The notes: generated from the letters alone by a model not told the origin. A stretch of 64,000 nucleotides of DNA from Locusta migratoria (GCA_026315105.1 CM048744.1:363197168-363261167); one strand, 5' to 3'; counted from the stretch's first letter, positions 45,246-57,059 are shown. Made by a program: numbers and translations.

Positions 45246-46129
45246 TAACTCATGCTAATATTAGTCGCTGATACTGTTGCAGATGACATGCTGTAACCAC
45301 AACAAAAGCAGAAACAACGGAGTGTAAAATGACCTAATGATAAAAGGTACTGAAATGAATGTTTATAAAGTGATTCAGCAAAAAAGGAGTGTATACCTTA
45401 TACTACAATATGTTTCACAGTTTTGTAAATATATTATTTCTACATTCTTTAGATTAAATACAAAATCCACTTAGGATGGTGCCATTTCCGTCAAAACTAG
45501 TTTAGGTATGAAAATAATAAGTGTTTTGCATCAAAGCAGATCCACAACACCACATTTGTAATGCAAACATGCAACAACATAAGAGATTCAAACCACAGTG
45601 TTTGTTACACACACAACTCAAAACCTCCCTTACTTCCTCTCCCACCTCTTCCTTTTACTGCATTCCAAGCTGCATCTCACATTCATCTCACATTCCCAAC
45701 TATCAGAGCTTTACAATCCATCATGCAATGCGGAAAATGTGTTCTTAAGTTATGTCTGAGTGAGTGTGTGAATGTATGTTTTTTTTTTTTTAATTATTTT
45801 TTGTTGAAGGGCACAGCTGAAAATTTAAATTATGTGAATGATATTGTCTATTTTACATGCCTGTCTGTGGTACAGTGATTGTATCTTTAAAGTGATGTTT
45901 GCAGCTTTATCTTCATGCTAGTTTTGAAATGCATCTAATTGCTTTTCTCTTCCACTTGAAGAAGGTACCTGAACTTGCTGAGTAGCCTCAAAGTAGTAAT
46001 CCCTGTTGCAGTTTTGAATAAAAGAAATCAAAGTACAAATTACTTATGTATCACAAGAAAAAGCAAACAGAAACAAATAAATTGCCATTTGGGTACGACT
46101 GAAATATTTATTTCTCCACTTTGCGGCAA

Positions 46130-46176
<47 letters not shown>

Positions 46177-46384
46177 ATGTACAGTTCACTTCTGCATGAG
46201 AAATTAACCTTGCAGTCAGTCATCCTTTCTGTGCTACATATTCTTCACTTGCACATTATTTATTAGGAAGGTGGTATCTGAGGGATTTGATAGAGTTTGG
46301 GAAGCAAATTTGTGGATTAAATATTTATAAAAATCAATCTATATGTCTTGCTGTGACAGCGAAATGAAACTGTGATTCTTAGTT
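45246..46384. other. Unassigned sequence with (TC)n
   Basis: AT-rich and unrecognised. A T-run lies at 45780-45792 and a (TC)n microsatellite of about 43 bp at 46133-46175. Confidence 0.45.
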
Positions 46385-47775
46385 GTCATTGAGAAATGGT
46401 GAAGGCAGCAAGGGAAGTTGGGAAACAGTAACTGTATAGGGTAATGAGGGTGATAAGGAAGGAAAGGAGACCCAGAAGATTGGAAGAAAGGATTGATAGT
46501 CCTAATACAAGAAAGGAAATAGAAACTAGTGCAGAAATTACAGAGGAGTCACACTGTCCAAACATATATGAGAAGCTATTGGAAAGTAGAATTTGAGCCA
46601 AAGTAGAGAGGGGAATGAGAGAAGAGCAGTATGGATTCCAATCTGAAAGATCAACAGTGGACCTCATATTTGCAGTAAGGCAACTCCAAGAGCCACATTA
46701 CAAATATGGAGAGGACCTGTTTGATGGACTTTTTATACAAAGAAAAGGTGTATGATTGTTTGGGAAGCACTTGACATTAGGGGAGTGGAAAAAGAGACTA
46801 AGCAGAGTGAAGGAGATGTATTGTGAAAGTATGAGTTGTGTGAAAGTTGGAGAGGGAAGAATAGAATGGTTCAAACAACTGTGTGGGCCGAAGTAAGGCA
46901 ATGTATTGTCACCCCTTATCTTCATTGACATAATGACAATGGTAGCAGGGAAAATTGGGAAGAAAAGATTAAAGCAATGTGGTTTGAAGATGATCTGATG
47001 GTCTGGGGCAACAAGGAGAAGGAAATTCAGGAGCAGCTGGATGCTTGGGAAGAAAGTGGGAGAATACGGATTGAAGTTCAACACCCATAAATGTTAACCA
47101 CCAGGCAAAAGGATAGATCAGTGAAGGGAATAGCACTTGGAGGTGAACAGCTGACGGAGGTAGAAATCTTCAAATACCTGGGAAGTATAATTGAGGAAAA
47201 TGGGAAAAATAATGAGGAGATTACAGAATGTGTCAGACAGACAAAAGTATTTCTGAGAAATGTTAGGAGTTTAGTGTGGAGTAAGACCACAGAAAAGTAA
47301 AGAATTGCTATACCAAAGTTCTTATGTTCCAATATTGACCTATGCATCAGAAACTTGGGTAACAAAGAAAAGAGAGATGAACAGAATACAAGCTGGAGAA
47401 GTGAAACCTCTGTGAAGCAGAGTAGGGACAATGAGATGAGACAGGATGAGGAATGAGAAGATGAGGGGAAATAGTGAGAAAGGAGCCCTTACAGGGTTGG
47501 ATAGAGATATCAAGGTTGCAGTGGTACGACAATTTAAAGAGATGGAGGAGAAGAGGATTCCTAGGAGGATACTTGAAATACAGATGTAGAAGAAACAACC
47601 AAAAGGAAGACCAAGGAATAGATGGCTAAAAGGAGTGGAGGATTGTGTCAAGAAGAGAGGAGAGGACTGGGCCAGAGTGGTAACAGAGAGATGGTGGGAA
47701 GGCAGGACAAAGTGGTGGGCTTGTGTTCCTGACAGACCCAGCCTGTGGCTGGAAACTGTGCGAGATGATGATGAC
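46385..47775 (+). pseudogene. RTE-like LINE: RT to C-terminus
   Basis: The plus-strand frames encode a damaged RT: EEQYGFQSERSTVDLIFAV (finger motif, about 46625-46680), a palm region, a changed FxDDLMVWG box near 46985-47010, then EIFKYLGSIIEENGKNNEEI (about 47165-47225). TYASETWVTKK, PKGRPRNRWLKGVEDC (about 47600-47650) and WARVVTERWWEG follow, ending in a run of gat repeats typical of these 3' ends (47764-47775). The GRPRxRW block supports an RTE-like clade. Frameshifts and stops are frequent; the endonuclease is absent. Confidence 0.82.
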
Positions 47776-48348
47776 AAGTTGTCTTTGAGAATTACAAAAT
47801 GTTATGGTAATTAATGTTGAGCCTTTCTCTGTGAAAATTATTTTTTTAGAATTGTTGTCCCTTATTTTTAACACCACTGAACTGTCTACCATATTAAAAT
47901 CTGCCAAGAAAGCCCCTATTTTGAATTATAGCATTTTTAGGTTACTAGGTGTTGTAAAATTCTTTGTCATAATTTTGAAGAATTGGCTAAGTATGTCATT
48001 TTTATCATTAAATACTCTCTTTTCTGGAAGTTCCATGCTAGCATGTTAATAGGTATTTCAACAATGTATTGATATTGTGTTTTATTTATAAAACTACCTG
48101 AAAGTTTGGTGTGGCCTGGATATTTGTTTATTCCAATCATATGTAAGTTAATTTCCTCTCCTATCCTCTCTCTTTCTATCTCCTACTTCCCCCACCTCTG
48201 TCTATCTCACCTTCCTCCTCCTCCCCCTCTTCCTCCTCCTCCTCCACCTCCTCTTCGTCCTCCTTTCTATCCCTTCATCTCTCTTTGTTCATTTCCTCCT
48301 CCTGATGTAAATTATGATACATACGATTTAAAGTAACATTCCCTAGCT
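47776..48348. other. Unassigned sequence, C/T-rich patch
   Basis: The region 48155-48300 is a degenerate CTC/TCC-rich tract. No gene was recognised. Confidence 0.4.
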
Positions 48349-48372
48349 TATATATATATATATATATATATA
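48349..48372. repeat. (TA)n microsatellite
   Basis: Twelve TA units at the 5' truncation point of the PLE that follows. Confidence 0.93.
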
Positions 48373-48376
48373 AGCT

Positions 48377-49467
48377 CTGGCCTGGTTCCGGTTCATTGAT
48401 GATATTTTCATGATCTGGACTCAGGGCCAGGACACCCTATCCTCCTTTCTTCAGAACCTCAATTCCTTCTCTCCCATCCACTTCACCTGGTCTTCCTCAA
48501 CCAACCATGCCACATTCCTGGATGTCAACCTCCACCTCACTGATGGCTCCATTCACACTTCCGTCCATATTAAACCTACCAACCACCAACAGTACCTACA
48601 TTTTGACAGTTGCCATCCCTTCCACGTCAAAAAATCCCTCCCTTACAGCCTAGCCACCCGTGGACGGCATATCTGCAGTGACAAGAATTCCCTTTCTGAA
48701 TATGCTGAAGGTCTCACAAAGGCCTTCACAAACAGAAACTACCCCACAGACCTAGTCCGCAAATAAATTTCCCGTGCCATATCCTCACACACCCCAAATC
48801 CTCTTCCTAACACCAGTAACCATCCACAAAAGAGCGCTCCCCTTGTCACCCAGTACTACCCTGGTCTCGAACAACTAAATTCCATCCTTCGCCAAGGTTT
48901 TGATTTTCTATCCTTGTGCCCTGAAATGAGAGACATCCTGCCAAAGATCCTTCCCACCCCTCCTAAAGTGGTGTTCCGTCGCCCTCCCAACCTTCACAAC
49001 ATCCTAGTTCATCCTTATGCCACCCCGAAACCCAACTCACTGCCACAGGGATCATATCCTTGTGGAAGACCCCGCTGCAAGACCTGTCCAATCCACCCAC
49101 CCAGCACTTCCTATTCCAGTCCTGTCACAGGCTTATCCTACCCTATCAGAGGCCGGGCCACTTGTGAAAGCAGCCACGTAATTTACCAACTGTGCTGCAA
49201 GCACTGTACAGCTTTCTATATTGGCATGACCACCAACCAGCTGTCCATTAGGATGAATGGCCACCGCCAAACTGTGGCCAAAAACAAGGTGGACCACCCT
49301 GTGGCACAGCATGCAGCAGAGCATATGCTTGATTTCAATGGCTGCTTCACAACCAGGGCCATCTGGATCCTCCCATCCACCACCAGCTTTTCTGAACTGC
49401 ACAGATGGGAGTTATCCCTACAATACATTCTCCGATCCCGAAATCAACCAGGCCTCAACCTACGATA
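48377..49467 (+). pseudogene. Penelope-like element (P1), best-kept copy
   Basis: A single plus-strand frame runs from the RT catalytic box (LAWFRFIDDIFMIW, 48377-48420) to the natural C-terminus, with one in-frame stop (TAA at 48764-48766) and no frameshift. In order: catalytic DD; thumb block ATFLDVNLHLTDG; IKPTNHQQYLHFDSCHPFH; LRQGFDFLSLCPEMRDILPK; a Cys motif CGRPRCKTC (49056-49086); and the GIY-YIG nuclease (VIYQLCCKHCTAFYIGMTTN, then IRMNGHRQTV and HPVAQHAAEHML). It ends ELSLQYILRSRNQPGLN. The GIY-YIG Arg and the HPVAxH block are intact. Only the N-terminal RT is missing. PLEs prime reverse transcription at a nick made by this nuclease. The single stop suggests the youngest copy in the window. 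Confidence 0.9.
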
Positions 49468-49539
49468 ACTTCCCTATATATATATGTTTCCATACCTTAC
49501 AGTTCCTACCTCTCTATCCCAAACCTCACCTATTTTGAG

Positions 49540-49562
49540 TGGTGTGTGAATGTGTGATTGTG

Positions 49563-49608
<46 letters not shown>

Positions 49609-50015
49609 CGGTCTTGTGTACTTGCAGTGTGCATGCATTTTATATATATATATATATATGTTATTTTACTTTATTTTATTTTATTTTCTCCGCTCACCCG
49701 CCTCCCCACTCCATTCCTAAGCTGCATCTCGTTATTCCCATCTAACCCATTCCCACCACCGTGACGTAACCTTTCTATCCCCTCCCCCTCCCCTCCCCTC
49801 CCGTCCCCGATTCGCTGCAGAGCGTGATTCGAAGTGTGGCAGTCGGAGGTGATGGTTGTATGACTGTATTGTGTGCCTGTGTGATTGCGTGAGTGCTATA
49901 TTTTCTGAAGAAGGCCATGGCCGATAGCTGAATGTGTTGTATGTGTGTGTCTTTTGTATGTGCCTGTCGCAGCTCGTCGCCACGTCTTTGCGGTGAGTTG
50001 TAAACTGCCCTCACT
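49540..50015 (+). repeat. PLE P1 terminal repeat (pLTR)
   Basis: It follows the PLE frame and includes (TG)n at 49573-49605, (TA)n at 49641-49659, cagagcgtgattcgaagtgt, TTCTGAAGAAGGCCATGGCC then GATAGCTGAATGTG, and gcggtgagttgtaaactg. It is the most complete example of the terminal repeat seen. Confidence 0.75.
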
Positions 50016-50762
50016 ATCACCCAACATTTCACATCTTCCCTTTGCTCACTTTCTTTACCTGTTCCTTCCCATCTTTCTGTTCATCTCCTCCTCTCACTTG
50101 TCCATTATTTTCTCTCCACACTTTCCATCAATCTCCTCCTGTCTCTCTTCATCTCCTGCGGCTTTTCTCTATATGTCTCCTTCTATGAAAAATTTCATCT
50201 ACTCACCAACTTTCATTGTGATCACTGAAGTGTCATTAATGTCTGTTGTAAGATAATCTTCTACATGCACCAAATTAAATATTATGTGACTGTGATCTTT
50301 CTCTAGTTGTGAGGGTCAGATGTGCCAAATTTAATCAAAATTGGAGTAAAACGTTTCATTAGTGCCGGATTATGTTGTGAAGTACCCTCCAACATGGACT
50401 ACACTTTTAGAATAAAATGAAATGCATAAAAAGTTAAAAGGTTATGCCCTGCCATGACATTCCAACCAGTTTTCCATTGTTAAAAAACAAGGTTATATCA
50501 TATGTAAATTTGGAAAACACATATAATTGAAATAGATTGTAGCACCAAGGAAACGTTTGAAATCAAAACATGATGCAATCTATTGGATGCTTTCCAAACC
50601 AAGTGTAAGTTCATTTAACTTGAAATAAAAATATTGAGCTGATTAAATGAGATAAAAACTACCCTGTCTTTTAATTTGGACCAAACCACACACACTATGT
50701 GAAATTTCATTAAGATCAGGTGCGTATTTTCAAAGTTTAACAAAGAAAAATGTGGTAACAGA

Positions 50763-50765
<3 letters not shown>
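50016..50765. other. Unassigned sequence
   Basis: A C/T-rich start (50030-50170) is followed by AT-rich sequence. No feature was recognised. Confidence 0.4.

Positions 50766-50839
<74 letters not shown>
50766..50839. repeat. (TA)n microsatellite, 74 bp
   Basis: An uninterrupted TA tract 41 bp left of the perfect palindrome. Confidence 0.95.
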
Positions 50840-50842
<3 letters not shown>

Positions 50843-50880
50843 CGAATATTATAGAGGAAAAATTCCTAACAGGAAAAAAA

Positions 50881-51495
50881 TATACGTAAAAAATAGATGA
50901 AGAACACTTACCAGGCGAAGGGGCACAGGCAGTAATAGCAACAAATAAACACACAGACACACACACACTCAAAAATGCTAGCTTTCGCAGCCTAGCTGCT
51001 TCATCAGGCAGAAGGGAAGGAGAGGGAAAAGGAAATGATGAGGGATTTAAGGAAGGGGGTAAGGAGCCATTCCAATCCCGGGACAGGAAAGACTTACCTT
51101 GGGGGAAAAAATGGAAGGTAAATAAATGCACATACACCCACATATTTACACAGACACAAGTCTGTGTAAATGTGTAAATGTGTGGGTGTATGTGTATGTG
51201 CATTTACACATTTACACAGACTTGTGTCTGTGTAAATATGTGGGTGTATGTGCATTTATTTACCTTCCATTTTTTCCCCCAAGGTAAGTCTTTCCTGTCC
51301 CGGGATTGGAATGGCTCCTTACCCCCTTCCTTAAATCCCTCATCATTTCCTTTTCCCTCTCCTTCCCTTCTGCCTGATGAAGCAGCTAGGCTGCGAAAGC
51401 TAGCATTTTTGAGTGTGTGTGTGTCTGTGTGTTTATTTGTTGCTATTACTGCCTGTGCCCCTTCGCCTGGTAAGTGTTCTTCATCTATTTTTTAC

Positions 51496-51500
<5 letters not shown>
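50881..51500. repeat. Perfect 620-bp palindrome, 300-bp arms
   Basis: The left arm 50881-51180 and the right arm 51201-51500 are exact reverse complements over all 300 bases that I compared line by line. A 20-bp TG-rich spacer (51181-51200) separates them. Each arm, read outward, carries CCTGATGAAGCAGCTAGGC then TGCGAAAGCTAGC followed by a TG-rich tract. This resembles the terminal repeats of the PLEs in this window. It encodes no recognised protein; the long open frames on both strands are mirror images of one another. It is probably a head-to-head pair of truncated retroelement ends, but an assembly artefact is possible. Confidence 0.95.

Positions 51501-51549
<49 letters not shown>
51497..51549. 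repeat. (TA)n microsatellite, 53 bp
   Basis: A TA tract directly against the right palindrome arm. Confidence 0.95.
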
Positions 51550-51551
<2 letters not shown>

Positions 51552-52084
51552 ATTACATAGAAAAGTGATTGTTACATTTGATAGTCATACAACTTTGAAT
51601 TTGCTTCTAACAGAGTCCTGAAGGTATACAATACAAAAATTAAAAATATTATGAGAAATAGTGTAGTTATTACTCTTAAAAATTTTGTTACTAGATTCAC
51701 AATAGGGTAAAGAGAAGCTGACTGGCCCATAGAGATTAACTAAACCATTCATTAACAAGTAAACATGTAGGGAAATTTTATTCTTTAGAATATTTAATTA
51801 CCTCATGTTAGGAGCACTTCATTCAATTAATGCTTTGTCAGTTGAACTAGTTGAATAAGGTTTCAAGAAAATTTGGACTGTTTTATGTTTATTATTTTTT
51901 CAGTTATTGAATGTCAATTGTATGTATAATGGTGTCACTGAAAAATGTGCTTGTTTGCTGATATTTTGGAGGATCCTAAGGTGACCATTTAAGAATTTTA
52001 ATCATTTTTAGCACATGTATTACAGTAAAACTGCGAAATATCACTGTTGTAACTTTAACCATTTTTGAAATGGTGAGGCAAGGG
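51550..52084. other. Unassigned AT-rich sequence
   Basis: No gene, RNA or transposon was recognised. Confidence 0.4.
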
Positions 52085-52290
52085 TGGTACCTGTTCTTTA
52101 GATGGGACACCAAATTTGCTGTTTGCAGAGATACACTGCTTATTCATGGGTTGACTTATATGCCTAAATTTTGTAATGCATTCAGTATGTCATTCACTAA
52201 GGTGGTACAATGTATAAAAAGTAGCATACTTAAGTTAGATTGTTTCATGAAAATTTTTCAAAGACACATTGTTTTGATGCTGTGCGTAAA
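52085..52290 (+). repeat. Unclassified dispersed repeat, copy 1
   Basis: Blocks tagatgggacaccaaattt, acaatgtataaaaagtagca and aaagacacattgttttgat match, inverted, the blocks at 55545-55695. The encoded frames share the string FRWDT and QCIKS, but I do not recognise a protein family. A coding origin is possible but unproven. Confidence 0.55.
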
Positions 52291-53149
52291 CTTTGAGAAT
52301 TAAAATAAATAAATAAATAAAAATAAAAAATTAAAATAATAATAATAATAATAATAATAAAATGATAACTGTCTACAGAGAATCAGTTGAGATTACAGCT
52401 TGTTCACTGTAACTCTTATTCCTAGTACAAAGTAAAAATAATTATGAAAAATATCTCGTATTAGGATTACTACTTCTTACCTTCACTTAATGATCACTTC
52501 ATTGGAAAACAAAGTGATATTTGACAAATTTACAAGTCCTGGCAGAGTAAGTAGACAGTTGGATATCAACTTCATTTATTGTCAAAATGTTTACATTTCT
52601 AGTGGCAATCTTATGTGCAGAGTAGAATATGCTAATTCACTTTATTTGTTGACAGAGAATGACACGAATTTTTTTGTGATCTGGATGTTTTCTTTCTTCT
52701 TTTTATCTCCATTTGAATGAAATAACAGAATGAAAAGTGTCTCTGTGGCCATATGAGCTGTTTGAATGTACTCATTCACTTCACTGGATTTGAGTTGTTG
52801 TACTCATTGTGAGATAACTGGCTGAAATGAATCTCTGTCAGTTGATGTTTTCACGTACTCACCAGATTTTAGTTATTTTATTTACATATATTTTTGGTCT
52901 TTTTGATTATAATGAACCATGACTAGGAATGACAACATTTATAGTACCTTGTTTCAAAGAAATGGTACGTGTCTTTCTTTTGTTTTTAATTCATCAAAAT
53001 CTAAAGGCTATTTTGACTGCATCAAATTTTGCATATTTTAGTTTCAAAATAAGTGGATGATCACTGCCATCCAGCATATCAATTTTTGGTTGGTTTTGTA
53101 AATTCTGTATCTTTGGGGACTCAAATAGGAGACACTGGAGGGAAGGTGA
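52291..53149. other. Unassigned AT-rich sequence
   Basis: It contains aaataaataaataaa (52303-52320) and an (AAT)n tract (52335-52360). No gene was recognised. Confidence 0.4.
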
Positions 53150-53425
53150 AGTTCTTGTCAAAAACAATGTTGAAGAAATTTAGAGCACCAGAATTTGATG
53201 TGGACTGCAGAATGGTTCTATGCCGCCAACCTAAATTTTGTGTTAAGACCACGAAGATAAGATCAGAGAGAGTAGGGCTTGTACATATGAATACAAGCAT
53301 TCATTTTTCCCTCGTTCTGTATGGGAGTTCATGAGGAAAGCAAGTAACTAGTAGAGGTACTGAGTAACCTACGCCACGCACCTTGGGGTGGATTGTAGAG
53401 TACGTATGTAGACGTAGATGGTGTT
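53150..53425 (+). mobile_element. LINE family L-A, 3' end fragment
   Basis: A plus-strand copy of the 3' end seen at 35.4 and 60.0 kb: the decayed RT tail (ttgatgtggactgcagaatgg ... aagaccacgaagataagatc), then ccacgcaccttggggtggat and the tail gtatgtagacgtagatg. It is strongly 5'-truncated. Confidence 0.82.
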
Positions 53426-54605
53426 GAAATGTCAATATATTTGTATATGAAAAACACCTTTTAACATTTATTGGATTGATTAGTTGTCAGTTCAGTACAA
53501 ATTTTGCAATTGATTTTAAATTAACTTGTGATAAGCTAAGAGTTGAAACACTCAGAATAGCTCAGAAATTATTGACAATGAAATATTAACTTGCATTATT
53601 TTTGTGTGTGTGGCAGAGCGTACTTGGCATACCAGTGTGATTTCGTGGTCCACTCATTAATGTTTAACAGTTAAGAATGATCGATCTCAAGTTTCCACCT
53701 GGGCTCGCTTCTCTCTAATATTAATTTGTGGGCTTCTTGTAAGGTATAAATAATATGAAGTAATGTATCCATACCAGATCCTAGCACCATACAGATAGTC
53801 TTGGAAATTTGCACTTATATGTTTTTAATAGCTATGACAGTACTTGTAAAGTTTCTTCATTTTAGTCTATTAAAACATCCAGTCTCACGATTGCTTAGAG
53901 GCTCTCCTGTATACATTCAGGATGTTCAGAACTGATCTTTAGAACTTCAGTCATGTATAATTGAGAGATGGGGTTGAGTAGAACACTGCAGTTTGTGGCA
54001 TAATGTTCACTCACATAGGTAAACTGTTATTTATTATTTTCCCATATCAGACATTGACTGCCCCGCAATCCCATCCCCTCAACAGTATGCACCGTGTGTG
54101 AAATGGTTGGTTTCAGTCAGAACTGACAACCAGGTCCTGCAGAATTCTATTACTTTTTTTTATTTGGGCAGAACCTTTCTGAAACTGGGATCATATCAGA
54201 GTAGCAATAGCACATCTTAATGATGACATACTGGGCAGGACTTGGAACTAGAATATTGCTTAGGTATCAGCTGTGCTACAGATGACACACACTTTTGAAG
54301 TGGCGATCCGGTCCCCCCAACCTCCACCCCGATTGCCCTTCCCTTTATATCGTGAGAGTTAATTTTTCTGGCTCTGTAATTCATGACTGTAATCCAGGAC
54401 ATTAATTTGTCCCCTGAATTTAACAAATTAGATGTTCATTTCACTTGTATCAGTGTGCTGCTACTGTACAGGTATTTTCCAAGTGAGTGATGTAAGAAGT
54501 AGTGACAAAACACAGTTTCTTGTGGAAACTACAAAAGAAATGTTAGTGACTAGAGTTAATTGTGACTTCAAAAACTTGAATGTTTCATCTGTTGATGAAT
54601 ACAGC
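53426..54605. other. Unassigned sequence
   Basis: AT-rich. I see nothing reliable. A 75-codon plus-strand open stretch at 54432 has no motif or splice support. Confidence 0.4.
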
Positions 54606-54904
54606 CTTTTCAGTATGCTGCAATCACTGCACAGTAATTTATTATGGCATGACCACTAACCAGTTGTCCGTTAGTATGGATGACCATGGTGAAGTATGGT
54701 CAAAAACAACATGCAGCTGACCCAGTGCTTGATTTCAACAGCTGCTTCACAACCTGGGTCATCTGGATCCTCCCTCTGCACTACCAGCTTTAATGAACTA
54801 CACAGTACATTCTCTCTTTACAAAATAATCCAGGCCTCAACCTACAACAACCCCCTTTTCCCTGAACCTAACAGTTCTTGGCACCATCTATCCTAAACCT
54901 CTCC

Positions 54905-54940
<36 letters not shown>

Positions 54941-55074
54941 CCCTCCCATTGCCTCACCACAAAGCATGACTTGGAGTGATGCAGCAGCCGGAGATGACAG
55001 TTGTGTGTCTGTGGAGTGTGCCTGTGTAATTATATGAATGGTCTCTTTTTTTTTAATTCTCAGATTTTAGATGG
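54606..55074 (+). pseudogene. Penelope-like element (P1): endonuclease end and terminal repeat start
   Basis: The plus strand has the decayed C-terminus of the P1 nuclease (ctgcaatcactgcacag, then gaccactaaccagttgtcc, then the region for LDFNSCFTTWVIWILP). A (CT)n tract at 54911-54937 follows, and then the start of the P1 terminal repeat (cacaaagcatgacttggag, then gcagccggagatgacagttg). It is interrupted at 55075 by an LTR-like sequence. Confidence 0.7.
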
Positions 55075-55545
55075 TGTGGTGTCGCACAAGTATGAAGTGC
55101 GCGCCACGTACTTATGCCGTGTGCCGTCATGCATGCATGGCGCGGTGTTCTTACGACGTCAGCCACGAGCACCCTATGCTGCAACTCCGCTCGTGGCCAC
55201 GACTGCTGCATCGGTCACTTGGGACTGAGATAGGAACCAGTTAACACTTGGGAATCAGATAGGCCCCAGTTAAAACTTGGCTATTGGATAGGCACTAGAT
55301 ATCATCAGTAGGCAGGCCTCTATATAAACTATGTATCAGCATTTTGCAGTCAAGAACTGTGTAAAAGTTAAATATTACTAAGTCTCTATGAAATATATAT
55401 CTCGTTCTAATTTACTCTAGTGTTTCTAGTTTCTGCTGTCCCACTGGCTGGTCACCTCCATACCTGCACAAGCGTGCATCCTTTATTCCTGTGTCGGTCT
55501 CTTTCTACTCGGCCACCGACACCAAAGACAACCAGCAAAAACAAG
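55075..55545 (+). repeat. Possible solo LTR
   Basis: It starts TGTGGTGTCGCAC, with a GC-rich first 130 bp, a TATA-like ctatataaact (about 55322), a polyadenylation-like region and a C/T-rich end (gtgtcggtctctttctactc). This resembles a retrotransposon LTR. No target duplication or matching LTR was found, so the call is tentative. Confidence 0.45.
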
Positions 55546-55695
55546 ACACAAAAGACACAGTATGAAAACAATGTGTCTTTGAACAATTTAAGTAATGTAT
55601 GTTACTTTTTATACACTGTATCAACTTAGTGGATGAAGTACTGAACACATAAAAAACAACAAAATTGGTGTCCCATCTAAATAACAGATTAACTA
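55546..55695 (-). repeat. Unclassified dispersed repeat, copy 2
   Basis: On the minus strand tagatgggacaccaatttt, acagtgtataaaaagtaaca and aaagacacattgttttcat match the copy at 52085-52290, with a gap of about 25 bp before the last block. Confidence 0.55.
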
Positions 55696-57059
55696 TCAAA
55701 TGTAATTATAGCATTAAATGTAGTATGGTTAATAAAAATGTATATTTTTATCCATTATCCATTACATTTGTGTGCTAATTATCTTATGGGAGTTACATAT
55801 AAAATTACACAGAATTATACTGACAGGAGTGCCACCCACTGTCAAATTCGAATTGTAACAGATTTCTCATGTTTTCAATCACTCTATTGCTGCATGTCTA
55901 TGTCGAATTCGTTCGATACATTAGTTGTATACAGCAATATTCAGCAACTATTTGCAGATGATATAAAAAAAATATTAAAAAATCCACTCGGTGATTTTAA
56001 AGTATTGTGAAGCTTTTTTGCCATGTAGAAGTAAATAGATCTTTTATATACAAGTCAAGAGAGTGTAGAGTATGATATATATATGCCAATGGTTATTATA
56101 TATCAATTTTGTACTTTGCAGGCAGCACAAAAGTAAATAATGTAATTATTTAAGACAGATTGGATATTAAGATGGTGACAAAGAACACCTCTATATATAG
56201 TAAGTCAAATACAATTCAATTTTGGCTCTATGGCGACTTTCTCATTTTTAGAAGGTTGCAAACTTAATACAATTTGTTTTGATAACTTTCCTGATCTTGT
56301 TAGGTAATTATACTTGATTCTTGTTTAGTTACTCCCCCAGATTAGTTTCACCCAAAATAATGTATGACTAGTTCAACTGATTCTTTCATTTGGTTGCTCC
56401 TACCACAATAATACTACCAATAAGTAAAATTAGAGTTTCATGACTTTTACTTTCTAACAACTGAATGAATCGATTGTTTCCATTCAGTTGTTTCTGTCAC
56501 TAACTCGTACCATCAATGTCCACATTTAACATTTCAGGGAAATGGTGAATAAAAACGTGTATTCCTTAAAAACTATTTCTAAAATCTTTCTGGTTGACCT
56601 GAAGGATAGAACTGTATGCAGATGAGAGCTGAAAGTCAATCATTTTTCTTAATTTGTCAATAGATAACAACTCACTGTAAAGACTACATTGAGCCAGACA
56701 GACCCATAAAATAGAAAATCACATTCACACAACTGTATTTTTCAGGTTAGATTTTCTCTTAATTTGTATTCAGTATTTTGTTTCTAAATGTCTTTTCAGT
56801 GTAAACTATTCAATGATACAGCTTGGGTGCACAAATGGGTAATATATCTTTAGTCTCTTACTCGACATTAAGAATAAGAAAAGTTGCAAGTTACAAGGAC
56901 AGACGTGAACAATTTATGTCTATACTGTCATTTATAAACACACATATTTTGCAAGGAGCCACTTAGTAAAAAAATACAAGTATAAAGAAGGAACTTATAT
57001 TTTAAAAGTCTTCCATCTTGCAAATTACACTATTTCCCTTCACATCTTGATCCAAAAAC
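55696..57059. other. Unassigned AT-rich sequence
   Basis: No gene, RNA or transposon was recognised. Confidence 0.4.

Noticed and set aside
47804..48049. Possible LINE endonuclease fragment (minus-strand ADFNM motif)
   Set aside because: A single short motif without supporting neighbours; too weak to annotate.
50990..51400. Fully functional hammerhead in the palindrome arms
   Set aside because: CUGAUGA, stem II and GAAA are present, but the base expected to pair with A15.1 next to the cleavage site does not fit, so it is listed only as a hammerhead-like layout.
50730..51552. Two long frames on opposite strands with the same sequence
   Set aside because: They are identical because the DNA is a perfect palindrome. 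There is no domain, and they include TA and TG microsatellite translation.
52490..52720. Plus-strand 76-codon open frame
   Set aside because: AT-rich, no motif, no splice support; expected by chance in this composition.
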